From NCBI RefSeq assembly GCF_001642835.1, contig NZ_LXEI01000007.1:1-64000 (forward strand): a DNA stretch of 64,000 nucleotides, written 5' to 3'. Positions 36,040-45,512 of this stretch are shown one piece after another. Under the pieces are notes generated by a model that worked only from the letters and a program-made list of their open reading frames with translations, was not told the DNA's origin and made no database searches. Source of the DNA: Pseudotamlana agarivorans. GTDB taxonomy: Bacteria > Bacteroidota > Bacteroidia > Flavobacteriales > Flavobacteriaceae. Position 1 is the stretch's first letter; the number at the start of each line of letters is the position of its first letter. A program made the position numbers and the translations under genes.

Positions 36040-36941
36040 TGGGGAACTTTTCCACGTGGATTTCCGCGATGCGTTTAAGAACGCTTCCTTTATCGGTATC
36101 AGGCATTATTTTAGCTTCGTTTTTAGCCAAACATGATCAAGTATTTAACTGGGGCATTTGTATTATAGCCATTTTAACAACCTTGGGTTTACAAATACTG
36201 TCAAATTTCGCTAATGATTATGGCGATGGTATAAAGGGTACAGACAATGATGACAGAATTGGTCCGCAACGCGCCATTCAATCAGGTAAAATTACTCCGA
36301 AACAATTATTAAATGCGATTATTATAACGGTTATAATAACTCTGTTTTTAGCAATTTTATTAATTTTTGTAGCCTTTGGCTCAGAACATTTTTTACTGTC
36401 TTTAACGTTTTTAATTTTAGGTATAGCAGCCGTTGTTGCTGCCATTAAATACACGGTTGGGAGTAGTGCTTTTGGTTATAAAGGTCTGGGTGATGTGTTT
36501 GTTTTTATATTTTTTGGCTTAGTAAGTGTTATAGGATGTTATGTGCTCTATGCTAAAACGGTGAACTTCATCACGGTTTTACCAGCCATAACTATTGGTT
36601 TATTAAGTACAGGGGTTTTGAATTTAAATAATATGAGAGATCGTATTTCTGATGAAAAATCAAATAAAATAACCCTTGCCGTTAAATTAGGTGCTAAAAA
36701 GGCGAAAAAATATCATTATGTATTAATAATATCAGCTATTGTACTTTCCATTTTGTTTGGTGTAATGTATTACGATTCACCGTTTAATTTTATTTATGTG
36801 GTCGCATACATCCCTTTATTTATTCATTTAAAAACAGTGCAAAATAATGTGGATTTAAAATTATTAGATCCAGAATTAAAGAAATTAGCATTAACTACGG
36901 TCCTGTTGGCATTGTTAATGGGAATCGGGCAATTGTTATAG
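36039..36941 (+). CDS. menA: 1,4-dihydroxy-2-naphthoate polyprenyltransferase
   Basis: About 300 residues, a UbiA-family membrane enzyme that attaches the isoprenoid tail to dihydroxynaphthoate. RLRTLPLSVSGI at the N-terminus, the prenyl-diphosphate/Mg-binding NDYGDGIKGTDNDDR near 59-73 and about eight membrane helices are visible. The second motif is NNMRDRISDEKSNK. The start at 36039 overlaps the menB stop as TAATG, the same coupling seen at 32255. An ATG at 36027, in menB, would add four residues. Confidence 0.95.
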   Translation: MGNFSTWISAMRLRTLPLSVSGIILASFLAKHDQVFNWGICIIAILTTLGLQILSNFANDYGDGIKGTDNDDRIGPQRAIQSGKITPKQLLNAIIITVIITLFLAILLIFVAFGSEHFLLSLTFLILGIAAVVAAIKYTVGSSAFGYKGLGDVFVFIFFGLVSVIGCYVLYAKTVNFITVLPAITIGLLSTGVLNLNNMRDRISDEKSNKITLAVKLGAKKAKKYHYVLIISAIVLSILFGVMYYDSPFNFIYVVAYIPLFIHLKTVQNNVDLKLLDPELKKLALTTVLLALLMGIGQLL

Positions 36942-36975
36942 ATTTTTTGTAATTTAATCTTCTAAATTTTTTAAG

Positions 36976-37653
36976 ATGAAAATAACGTTTTATGGACACG
37001 CTAGTTTAGGTATTGAAGTGAATGATGTACATATTCTTGTGGATCCTTTTATTACAGCAAACCCAAAAGCTTCTAGTATCGATATTGAAACGCTTAAAGC
37101 CGATTATATTTTAGTAACCCATGCCCATCAGGATCATATTGTAGATGTTGAAGCCATTGCAAAACGTACAGGAGCAGTTGTGGTTTCAAATTTTGAAATT
37201 GTAAGTTACTACGAAAAACTAGGTATTGAAGGTCACCCAATGAACCACGGAGGTAAATGGGATTTCGAATTTGGTACCGTAAAGTACGTTAATGCAATCC
37301 ACACATCGTCTTTTCCAGATGGTAGTTATGGCGGAGAACCAGGAGGATTTGTAATTGAAGGTGAACGTAAAAATATTTATATAGCAGGAGATACAGCGCT
37401 TACTTATGATATGAAGCTTATTCCGCTTCAAACCACATTAGATTTAGCCATTTTGCCTATTGGAGATAACTTTACCATGGGTACAGAAGATGCCATTCTG
37501 GCTAGTGATTTTATTCAATGTGATAAAGTAATGGGCTATCATTATGATACTTTTGGATATATTGAGATTGATCATGAACTAGCTAAACGTAAATTCTTTG
37601 AGAAAAATAAAGACTTAATGCTTTTAGAAATTGGAGAGTTTATTGAGTTATAG
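36976..37653 (+). CDS. UPF0173-type metal-dependent hydrolase, MBL fold
   Basis: A 225-residue cytoplasmic metallo-beta-lactamase-fold protein. The metal-binding THAHQDH motif is at 48-54, followed by NHGG (about 90), AGDTALTYDM (about 137-146) and HYDTFGYIEID near 190-200, as in the UPF0173 family. The substrate is unknown. Its place between menA and the later men genes recurs in related bacteria from memory, but a role in menaquinone synthesis is not shown. It lies 34 bp after menA, probably in the same transcript. Confidence 0.9.
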   Translation: MKITFYGHASLGIEVNDVHILVDPFITANPKASSIDIETLKADYILVTHAHQDHIVDVEAIAKRTGAVVVSNFEIVSYYEKLGIEGHPMNHGGKWDFEFGTVKYVNAIHTSSFPDGSYGGEPGGFVIEGERKNIYIAGDTALTYDMKLIPLQTTLDLAILPIGDNFTMGTEDAILASDFIQCDKVMGYHYDTFGYIEIDHELAKRKFFEKNKDLMLLEIGEFIEL

Positions 37654-37674
37654 TACCTTAACCTAACCCCATTT

Positions 37675-39996
37675 ATGAGTCAGAAAATAAAATTCATTTG
37701 CCTACTTATTTTAATAATATGTATTCAATTTCCTTTAAATGCTCAAGAAAAGAAACCTAAAGTAGCTTTGGTTTTAAGTGGTGGGGGTGCTAAAGGTGTT
37801 GCTCATATTCCTGTTTTACAAAAATTAGATTCCTTAGGGATTGTTCCAGATTTAGTTGTGGGAACCAGTATGGGTAGTGTAGTTGGTGGTTTATATTCCA
37901 TGGGGTATTCGGGTAATGATATTGCTTCGATTTTAAATAAATTAGATTGGACAAACCTTTTAGGTGGTAGAGTTACATTAGCTCGAGTAGGAAACGAAGA
38001 AAAAAGTGAATTTGATAACTATTTAGTAGGTTTAAATTGGCAAAACAAAAAGCCATCTATTAGCACGGGGTTGTTAAATGATCAAAATCTACGTGAACTT
38101 CTTGCGCTTTTAACTTATCCTGTTTATGGCGTGCATGATTTTGATGAATTACCTATTCCGTATCGCGCCGTTGCAACCGATATAGTACATGGAAATGAAG
38201 TCGTTATAAAAGGAGGTTCCTTATTAACGGCTATGCGAGCCAGTATGTCCATTCCATCTATTTTTAAGCCTGTAGAATATGAAGAAACCTTATTGGTTGA
38301 TGGCGGGATTCTAAACAACTTTCCAACAGATATAGCTAAAAGCCTAGGAGCAGATATCATTATTGGAAGTGATGTTGGGGGTGGATTAAAAGCTAAAGAC
38401 CAATTAAATAGTATCACAACTATTCTGTTTCAAACCAGTATGTTGGTGAGTAGTATGAAAAATCCCGAAAATAGAAAGTTGTGTGATGTGTTAGTCAACC
38501 ATACACCTAATTTGACATATTCAACAGGTGATTTTAATAAAAGTAGTCAGATTTACGAAGAAGGTAAAATAGCAACAAACGAACAAACTGATGCGCTAAA
38601 AGAATTGGCAGAAAAGTTAAAAACTTTCGAGCAAAGAAGACCAAAAGTACCTGAAGTACCAGAAGAATTCAAGCTAGATACTGTCATTTATAAAGGAATA
38701 AGTAAGGGAAGCTTAAACTTAGTAAAATCTCGAATAAATTTTGAAAGCAATACCAATTATACGCCAAAAGATATTGTAGCAGGAATCGATAGAGCAATGG
38801 GGACCAATCTGTTTAATCAAATAGTGGTTGTACCTAAAGTGAAAGATAGTGTATTAGGTCTTGAAATAAATGGCGTTGAAAATTCAAAACACCAGGTTAA
38901 ATTAGCCTTGCATTACGATACTTATAGAGGATTAGGGGCTATTGTGAATTATACCGGTAGAAACTTATTAGGAAATGCTTCTAGGTCATTGTTTACATTG
39001 GATATTGCCGAGCAACCTAAACTTCTACTTCAGCATCAAAAAATATTTGGTGAGCGACATATGTGGTGGTGGCGTGCAGAAATGCTATGGCTTAAACTTA
39101 AGCAAAAGGTATATTCCGATGGTTATGGTGTTAATGGTATTAATAATAATAACTTACAATTCGAATATGAATTTAACCGTAATGTGATACCTAATAAAAG
39201 TTATTTTGGTTTTTCAGCTTTGTCTACTAGGTTAAGGCTAGATCCGAAAATAGCAGTTACAAAAAGTAACGACACATTACTTCTCGATCATTATAAATTC
39301 AATAATGTTTTGGTTGATGTGCATTTTAACTACAATAGTTTTGAAGAAGTATTTTACTGTAAAAGAGGTACTTTGTTACACGCCTCTTTAGGGCAATCTT
39401 TAGTTCATAATGTAGATGAGGGATACACAAATTATCAAGAAAAAATTGATGGTAGCACCAATGGTTATACAAATGCCATCGTTAGATATGAAAGACGAAT
39501 CCCAGTTAGATCTTCATTAACAGCGATAATAGGAGCGAAGGGAGCTTTTACTTTTGAGCAATCCAAAGATTCTGATGAACTTAGTTTTGATGAATATGGC
39601 TATGGCGGAAAGTTTTTTGTTGGTGGTGATTTAAATCGTGGCTTGTATAACACCTTTATTTTTAATGGTTTAAATGAGGATGAACTTCCAGTAACACAAT
39701 TCATGGCAGTTAGTTTAGGACTTCAATACAATCCGATTAATAAAGTTTATATAAAGCCTCACGTTAGTTTGGGTACTGTAGGTTTTAAAGATTTTACCAA
39801 TTTTACAGATTCGGCCTTGTCACCTAAAGGGGCTTGGTCTGAAGGTGAAGACCCTAGTGCTCTGTTTTCAGCAGGTTCTACATTTTCATACAGATCACTA
39901 TTTGGACCTATTAACTTAGATGTCTCTTATGTAAATGATTTAGATCAATTTCGCGTGTTTTTAGGAATTGGATTTCAATTTGGAAGATATAATTAA
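37675..39996 (+). CDS. Patatin-like phospholipase with C-terminal outer-membrane barrel
   Basis: 773 residues with a signal peptide 1-24 (ending LNAQ). Patatin domain about 28-310: GGGAKGVAH oxyanion loop at 37-45, nucleophile Ser65 in GTSMG, and Asp209 in VDGG complete the Ser-Asp dyad. A POTRA-like segment (about 325-405) and a surface-antigen-type beta-barrel ending FRVFLGIGFQFGRYN follow. The layout is that of PlpD-like type Vd autotransporters: the lipase would be exposed or released through its own barrel. It lies inside the men gene series, 21 bp after the MBL-fold gene and 5 bp before menC. Confidence 0.92.
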   Translation: MSQKIKFICLLILIICIQFPLNAQEKKPKVALVLSGGGAKGVAHIPVLQKLDSLGIVPDLVVGTSMGSVVGGLYSMGYSGNDIASILNKLDWTNLLGGRVTLARVGNEEKSEFDNYLVGLNWQNKKPSISTGLLNDQNLRELLALLTYPVYGVHDFDELPIPYRAVATDIVHGNEVVIKGGSLLTAMRASMSIPSIFKPVEYEETLLVDGGILNNFPTDIAKSLGADIIIGSDVGGGLKAKDQLNSITTILFQTSMLVSSMKNPENRKLCDVLVNHTPNLTYSTGDFNKSSQIYEEGKIATNEQTDALKELAEKLKTFEQRRPKVPEVPEEFKLDTVIYKGISKGSLNLVKSRINFESNTNYTPKDIVAGIDRAMGTNLFNQIVVVPKVKDSVLGLEINGVENSKHQVKLALHYDTYRGLGAIVNYTGRNLLGNASRSLFTLDIAEQPKLLLQHQKIFGERHMWWWRAEMLWLKLKQKVYSDGYGVNGINNNNLQFEYEFNRNVIPNKSYFGFSALSTRLRLDPKIAVTKSNDTLLLDHYKFNNVLVDVHFNYNSFEEVFYCKRGTLLHASLGQSLVHNVDEGYTNYQEKIDGSTNGYTNAIVRYERRIPVRSSLTAIIGAKGAFTFEQSKDSDELSFDEYGYGGKFFVGGDLNRGLYNTFIFNGLNEDELPVTQFMAVSLGLQYNPINKVYIKPHVSLGTVGFKDFTNFTDSALSPKGAWSEGEDPSALFSAGSTFSYRSLFGPINLDVSYVNDLDQFRVFLGIGFQFGRYN

Positions 39997-40001
39997 GGAA
40001 A

Positions 40002-41036
40002 ATGATAGCAACTTATCATAAATACATTTTAGATTTCAAACAGGCTAGTGGAACTTCTCGTGGAGTACTTCGAAAAAAGGAAACATGGTTTATTGTTTTA
40101 CACGAAAATAATAAACAAGGTGTAGGGGAGTCCGGTGTTTTTCGTGGTTTAAGTATTGATGATGTGCCTAATTATGAAGACGTTTTAAAATGGACTTGTG
40201 AGCACATTCATCTAGGTCTTGAGGCTTTATTAAGGGAGCTTTATAATTTTCCTTCCATTCAATTCGGATTGGAAATGGCTTTTCAGTCACTTCAAAGTCA
40301 AGATCAATTTGAGTTGTTTCCTTCAGAATTTACACAAGGAAAAAAAGGTATTCCTATCAACGGATTAATTTGGATGGGTGATGAAAGTTTCATGAAATCT
40401 CAAATTAAATCTAAAATTGAAGCCGGATTTTCATGTATTAAGATGAAAATTGGTGCCATCAACTTTCAAACGGAAATAGAGCTTTTAAAATCCATTAGAA
40501 AAGAGTTTTCATCAAAAGAAATCGAATTGCGCGTTGATGCAAACGGCGCATTTCAACCTACTGAAGCCTTAGAAAAATTAAAAGTTTTGTCCGATTTAGA
40601 CTTACATTCTATAGAGCAACCCATCAAGCAAGGTCAGGTGGATCATATGGCGAGTTTATGTGAAAAAACGCCACTTCCCATTGCATTGGATGAAGAATTA
40701 ATAGGCGTGTTTTCTGTAACTAAGAAAGTAGAATTGTTACAAACCATTAAACCGCAATTCATCATTTTAAAACCAAGTTTAATTGGTGGTTTTGGTGGTA
40801 GTACAGATTGGATAACAGCCGCTGAAAATCAAAATATTAATTGGTGGATTACAAGCGCTTTAGAAAGTAATATCGGATTAAACGCCATAGCGCAATTTAC
40901 TTTTAAACTGAACAGTAATTTGCCGCAAGGTTTAGGTACTGGTGGTTTATTTACCAATAATTTTGAAAGCCCTTTAGAGGTAAGTCAAGGTGAATTAGTA
41001 TATAAAAATGACTTAATCTGGAACTTTAATTTATAA
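40002..41036 (+). CDS. menC: o-Succinylbenzoate synthase (enolase superfamily)
   Basis: 344 residues. It dehydrates SHCHC to o-succinylbenzoate in menaquinone synthesis. The catalytic KxK is Lys147-Met-Lys149 (CIKMKIG), the metal ligands are Asp179 (RVDAN), Glu205 (SIEQP) and Asp230 (ALDEE), and the second-barrel-side Lys sits in FIILKPSLIGG near residue 258. Dipeptide epimerases share this fold, but position between menA and menE favours MenC. It starts 5 bp after the patatin gene and ends 5 bp before the CPBP gene. Confidence 0.92.
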   Translation: MIATYHKYILDFKQASGTSRGVLRKKETWFIVLHENNKQGVGESGVFRGLSIDDVPNYEDVLKWTCEHIHLGLEALLRELYNFPSIQFGLEMAFQSLQSQDQFELFPSEFTQGKKGIPINGLIWMGDESFMKSQIKSKIEAGFSCIKMKIGAINFQTEIELLKSIRKEFSSKEIELRVDANGAFQPTEALEKLKVLSDLDLHSIEQPIKQGQVDHMASLCEKTPLPIALDEELIGVFSVTKKVELLQTIKPQFIILKPSLIGGFGGSTDWITAAENQNINWWITSALESNIGLNAIAQFTFKLNSNLPQGLGTGGLFTNNFESPLEVSQGELVYKNDLIWNFNL

Positions 41037-41041
41037 TTTAA

Positions 41042-42019
41042 ATGTATATAGAACAAGCTTTTAAAGGATTATACGATTGGTGGCGCTACATTGTTGGTGT
41101 GTTAATCATATTTTGCTTCTGGCAGATTATTGGTATGATTCCTTTGGGGCTTGCGGTAGCCTATAAAATGATACGATACGGTGGTGACCCTGCAATTTCG
41201 AGTACTCAGGACATCATGTTGTTGCTAGGTAGTAATCTGTTTCTGTTTGTCATGCTTATTGCTTTTTCTGTGGGCTTAATTGGGGTTTTTATAACCTCGA
41301 AATATTTACACCAACTTCCTATAAAAAACTTAACTACGGTTAGAAAAAAAATAGACTGGTCACGCTTCTGGTTTACATTTGTGCTTTGGGGAATTATTTC
41401 AGTAAGTTTTATTTTTATTGATTATTTTATCTACCCAGAAGAATTTCAATGGAACTTTCAGCTTAAACCATTTTTAATTCTTTGTGCTGTAGGGATCGTT
41501 TTAATTCCAATACAAACGAGTTTTGAAGAATACTTCTTTAGAGGTTATTTAATGCAAGGTTTTGGCATGATTTTTAAAAACCGATGGACGCCATTATTAA
41601 TAACGTCTGTTGGTTTTGGTTTAATGCATTTGGCAAATCCAGAGGTAGAACAATTGGGTTACGTTATTATGATTTATTACATAGGAACGGGTTTTTTCTT
41701 AGGAATCATGACGCTTATGGACGATGGATTAGAACTGGCTTTAGGCTTTCATGCAGCAAATAATTTATTTACAGCGCTTTTAGTGTCTGCAGACTGGACA
41801 GCCTTTCAAACCCATTCCATATTTAAAGATTTATCAGACCCTACAGAGATGGGATTTATGGAAATATTTGTTCCAGTTTTTATTGTGTTTCCAGCGTTAC
41901 TTTTTGTATTTTCCAAAAAATATAAATGGACCAATTGGAAAGAGAAACTTACCGGAAAATTAGTAGAACCAGAGATAGAAAATAATATAAATTTGAATAG
42001 TTATGATGCCGAATTATAG
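41042..42019 (+). CDS. CPBP family intramembrane glutamic endopeptidase
   Basis: 325 residues with about seven or eight membrane helices. The Abi/CAAX-protease motifs are present: FEEYFFRGY (Glu162, Glu163, Arg167), FGLMHLAN (His196) and GFHAANNLF (His237, Asn241). The family cleaves or processes membrane substrates and includes prenyl-protein proteases; the target here is unknown. It overlaps the start of menE by 17 bp, so it is part of the men transcript. Confidence 0.92.
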   Translation: MYIEQAFKGLYDWWRYIVGVLIIFCFWQIIGMIPLGLAVAYKMIRYGGDPAISSTQDIMLLLGSNLFLFVMLIAFSVGLIGVFITSKYLHQLPIKNLTTVRKKIDWSRFWFTFVLWGIISVSFIFIDYFIYPEEFQWNFQLKPFLILCAVGIVLIPIQTSFEEYFFRGYLMQGFGMIFKNRWTPLLITSVGFGLMHLANPEVEQLGYVIMIYYIGTGFFLGIMTLMDDGLELALGFHAANNLFTALLVSADWTAFQTHSIFKDLSDPTEMGFMEIFVPVFIVFPALLFVFSKKYKWTNWKEKLTGKLVEPEIENNINLNSYDAEL

Positions 42020-43073
42020 AAATGTTCACAACAAGTTTAAGTTAGATAATGTAAGTTATAAACATGAAGATTTAATGGAAGTAGCTTACAGCTATGTGAA
42101 GGAAGGTTTGCCTTTTCAGCAAGAACTGGGTAACTTTTTGTTGGATTGGTTAGATGATTATGATTATGTTGAAGTACAAACATCGGGGTCTACAGGAAAA
42201 CCTAAAAAATTAAAAATAAAGAAACAAGCTATGGTAAATTCTGCTCTGGCGACTGGCGATTTCTTTAATTTAAAACCAGGTTACAAGGTGTTACATTGTT
42301 TACCATCAAATTTTATTGCTGGTAAAATGACCATTGTAAGGGCGATTATTTTAGGTTTGGAACTGGATATGGTCCAACCTTCTGCTTTTCCAAGAATTGA
42401 TTATGAAAAAGACTATGATTTTTGCGCCTTTACACCAATGCAACTTAAAAATTTTGCTAAAGATATAGAAAGTATTAAAGCTGTTATTGTTGGTGGAGGT
42501 ATGGTTTCTAAGCATATTGTTGATTTAATTCAGGATAAAAAACCTATGGTTTATGAAACTTATGGTATGACAGAGACCGTGTCGCATATTGCTGTGAGAA
42601 AACTTAATAATTTAGAGAGTACTGAAAAAGTATCATATTTCAAGACTTTACCAAATATTACTATTTCTACTGATGATAGAGATTGTTTGGTTATTGAAGC
42701 ACCTGCCATTTCAGATGAAACGATTGTAACTAATGATATTGTTAAAATTCATTCGGAAGACAGCTTTGAGTGGTTAGGACGTTACGATAACGTGGTGAAC
42801 TCTGGTGGTATTAAATTATATCCTGAGCAAATAGAACGTAAACTTCAGAATAAAATTCAAACGGACTTTTTCATAACTTCTAAGCCAGATGATACTTTAG
42901 GTGAAAAACTTGTTTTAGTGATTCAAAGTGATTCCAATAAATTAGAACCTGCGGTTTTTGAAGATTTAGGTAAATATGAAAAACCAAAAGAAATTATTAA
43001 TGTTCCAAAATTTGTAGAAACTTCTTCAGGAAAAATTCACCGACAAAGAACTTTAGACTCGGTTAACTCTTAA
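42003..43073 (+). CDS. menE: o-Succinylbenzoate-CoA ligase (AMP-binding)
   Basis: 356 residues, shorter than the ~450 or more of many MenE proteins, but with all core motifs: the P-loop QTSGSTGKPKKLK (about 59-71), YETYGMTETVSH (about 183-194), the hinge GRYDNVVNSGGIKLYPEQIE and the C-terminal Lys in SSGKIHRQR. It makes o-succinylbenzoyl-CoA, the substrate of MenB. Two ATGs in tandem (42003 and 42006) overlap the CPBP gene. The short N-terminus seems normal for the Bacteroidota form. Confidence 0.92.
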   Translation: MMPNYRNVHNKFKLDNVSYKHEDLMEVAYSYVKEGLPFQQELGNFLLDWLDDYDYVEVQTSGSTGKPKKLKIKKQAMVNSALATGDFFNLKPGYKVLHCLPSNFIAGKMTIVRAIILGLELDMVQPSAFPRIDYEKDYDFCAFTPMQLKNFAKDIESIKAVIVGGGMVSKHIVDLIQDKKPMVYETYGMTETVSHIAVRKLNNLESTEKVSYFKTLPNITISTDDRDCLVIEAPAISDETIVTNDIVKIHSEDSFEWLGRYDNVVNSGGIKLYPEQIERKLQNKIQTDFFITSKPDDTLGEKLVLVIQSDSNKLEPAVFEDLGKYEKPKEIINVPKFVETSSGKIHRQRTLDSVNS

Positions 43074-43123
43074 TAATTTGTAACAAACCACATTCTTTTT
43101 ATACTAACTAGGAAACATTTTAT

Positions 43124-44887
43124 ATGAGCTTTTTTAAACGTGTGTTATCAACATTAACAGGTATCATTTTATTTTGCATGTTATGTGTTGTCGGATTAAT
43201 TATTGTTGGTGTTATTGCAGGGTCTACGTCTAGTGACACGGTTAGTATCAAACCAAATTCAGTTTTAAATTTAAAATTAGACTTTCCTATTAAGGATTAC
43301 GCAGGAAAGATTGAATTTAAACAGTATACCTTTTTAAACGAATCTAAAAAAAATGGTTTGTTTAATATTATTGATGCCATTAATTACGCGGCTACCGACG
43401 ATAATATAAAAGGAATTTCTATTGATAATAATTTCGTTGATGCAGGAATTACCCAAGTTAAAGCCCTACGTGGTGCGTTGCTGAAGTTTAAAGAATCAGG
43501 AAAATTTGTTGTAGCTTACGCCGATGTTTTTTCACAGAAAGATTATTACTTAAGCTCTGTAGCTGATACCATCTACATTAATCCTGCTGGAATGATGGAG
43601 TTCAAAGGTTTGTATTCCGAGCGCTTATATTTTAAAGATTTTCAAGAAAAATCGGGCGTTAAAATGGAAGTGGTACGTTTAGGGAAGTATAAAAGTGCTG
43701 TAGAGCCTTTTTTAAGTAATGAAATGAGTGATAACAACAGAGAACAAATTTCTGTTTACTTAAATGCGTTATGGAAAGATATTAAACAAGATATTTCTGT
43801 TACCAGAAAAGTGCCTGTAGATCAATTAAATCTTATTGCTGATAGTTTATTAGCTAGAACACCTAAGCTAGCAAAATCTTCTGGCCTTGTAGATAAAATA
43901 GCATACCATGATGAATATGTGAATGGGATGAAGAAGGCTATTGGAGTAAAGAAAAAAGAAACTCTTGAAATGGTTTCTATTTTTGATTACTCAAATTATG
44001 CGTCGTCCAAAATTAGAGATTATTCGGCAAAAGATAGAATTGCTGTGATTTATGCTCAGGGAGACATCATGTATGGTGAAGGTGATGAAAATACTATTGG
44101 TCAGGGCTCTATGAATGCTTCGCTTAAAAAAGCACGCGAAGATGAAAAAGTAAAAGCAGTGGTACTAAGAATCAATTCTCCAGGAGGATCGGCATTAGCT
44201 AGTGAGCTTATTTGGAGAGAAATAGAACTGACTAAAAAGGTTAAGCCTGTTATTGTTTCTATGGGTGATTTGGCTGCTTCTGGTGGTTATTACATCGCTT
44301 CAAATGCACATAAAATTATTGCAGAACCTACTACAATTACTGGAAGTATAGGTGTTTTTGGAATGTTGCCTAATGGAAAACAATTGGCGGAAAATATGGG
44401 GATTAACGCCGAGCAAGTTATTACTAATACAAATGCTGTAACCTACAGCTTTTTTGAGCCTTTAAGCGAAGCACAACATAAGTATATTAAGGAAGGCATC
44501 ATTGATATTTATGATTTGTTTTCTACTCGCGTTTCCGACGGAAGAAATTTAACTAGAGAGCAAGTAGAAGAAATTGCACAAGGAAGAGTTTGGACAGGAT
44601 CTGATGCGATTAAAATAGGATTAGTAGATGAACTAGGTGGTTTAGATTTGGCGCTTAAACGCGCTGCTGAAGCTGCAAATATTGAAACGTATAGAATTAA
44701 TGAATTTCCTGTTTTTGAAAAAGACCTTGATAAAATGCTTCGAGAATTTGGATTGGTAAAAGCAAAAGAAACGATTTTAGAAGAAGAACTAGGTGTAGAA
44801 AACTATAAGCTTTTAAAGGAAATTAAAGCCTTAACTGATAAAAAAGGTGTACAATTGTTATTTCCGTTTAGCACGGAAATTAAATAA
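43124..44887 (+). CDS. sppA: Signal peptide peptidase SppA, 67-kDa type
   Basis: 587 residues with an N-terminal membrane helix (about 8-33) and two tandem S49 peptidase domains. The N-terminal half holds the general-base Lys in RLGKYKSAVEPF near 190-201. The C-terminal half holds RINSPGGSALASE and the nucleophile Ser in DLAASGGYYIAS. It degrades cleaved signal peptides in the membrane. It lies 50 bp after menE and is followed by a very long hairpin terminator. Confidence 0.95.
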   Translation: MSFFKRVLSTLTGIILFCMLCVVGLIIVGVIAGSTSSDTVSIKPNSVLNLKLDFPIKDYAGKIEFKQYTFLNESKKNGLFNIIDAINYAATDDNIKGISIDNNFVDAGITQVKALRGALLKFKESGKFVVAYADVFSQKDYYLSSVADTIYINPAGMMEFKGLYSERLYFKDFQEKSGVKMEVVRLGKYKSAVEPFLSNEMSDNNREQISVYLNALWKDIKQDISVTRKVPVDQLNLIADSLLARTPKLAKSSGLVDKIAYHDEYVNGMKKAIGVKKKETLEMVSIFDYSNYASSKIRDYSAKDRIAVIYAQGDIMYGEGDENTIGQGSMNASLKKAREDEKVKAVVLRINSPGGSALASELIWREIELTKKVKPVIVSMGDLAASGGYYIASNAHKIIAEPTTITGSIGVFGMLPNGKQLAENMGINAEQVITNTNAVTYSFFEPLSEAQHKYIKEGIIDIYDLFSTRVSDGRNLTREQVEEIAQGRVWTGSDAIKIGLVDELGGLDLALKRAAEAANIETYRINEFPVFEKDLDKMLREFGLVKAKETILEEELGVENYKLLKEIKALTDKKGVQLLFPFSTEIK

Positions 44888-44906
44888 TAAAATTATTTGA
44901 TTTTAT

Positions 44907-44962
44907 AATTCTTTAATAGTTCTAGGTCATTTAAACTTAGAACTATTAAAGAATTTTTTTTG
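44907..44962. terminator. Long intrinsic terminator between convergent genes
   Basis: An 18-bp perfect stem (44907-44924 with 44938-44955, core CTTTAATAGTTCT / AGAACTATTAAAG), a 13-nt loop and a T run to 44961. It ends sppA. The stem is almost all A/T but unusually long. Confidence 0.85.
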
Positions 44963-45020
44963 TGGTCATTTAGATTTTAGGAATCTAAAAATCTAAGCAT
45001 AGATTAATGGAATAAGCCAT

Positions 45021-45443
45021 TTACTGCTGCATTTTAAAATAATAATCCGCTGAATGTCTTCCAGAACCGTAAACTAAAAAGAAGCTACATACTAATAGTG
45101 CTGAAATAGCGAGTATCAGGTTGTTTACATGCATTTCTCCAACAAAATTGATAAGTATGGCTCCAATTAAAATAGGGAGCTGTGCAATAATAGCCCAACG
45201 AGTTAATAGTCCGAAGGCAATAAGCACACCACCAATAAAGTGAGCAGGTGCAATATAATGCAGTACAAGCATGCCGCCCGCAAAGTTTTCAATAGGTTCG
45301 AAAAGTCCCATAAGCAATTCGGTATGGGCCATAAAGTTAATGCCTTTAAAGAAAAGAAATACACCCAAGGCCACACGAACCATATCTAAAGGCAAATAGG
45401 TGTGTGTGTTCGCCCATTTGTTTAATGATTTAATTGTATCCAT
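45021..45443 (-). CDS. DoxX family membrane protein
   Basis: 140 residues with four predicted membrane helices. The first contains LDMVRVALGVFLFFKGINF, followed by HYIAPAHFIGGVLIAFGLLTRWA, typical of DoxX/DoxD-like proteins. The family is linked to quinone or thiosulfate redox and to membrane oxidoreductase complexes, but most members are uncharacterised. It stands alone on the minus strand, 69 bp upstream-adjacent to the acyl-CoA carboxylase gene end, and may be read from that transcript. No strict promoter is seen. Confidence 0.85.
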   Translation of the reverse strand: MDTIKSLNKWANTHTYLPLDMVRVALGVFLFFKGINFMAHTELLMGLFEPIENFAGGMLVLHYIAPAHFIGGVLIAFGLLTRWAIIAQLPILIGAILINFVGEMHVNNLILAISALLVCSFFLVYGSGRHSADYYFKMQQ

Positions 45444-45512
45444 GACTGAAGTTGTTGATTTTCAATCAATAAGATACGAAATATTACTTGTATTTAAAAA
45501 TAAATCCCTTTG

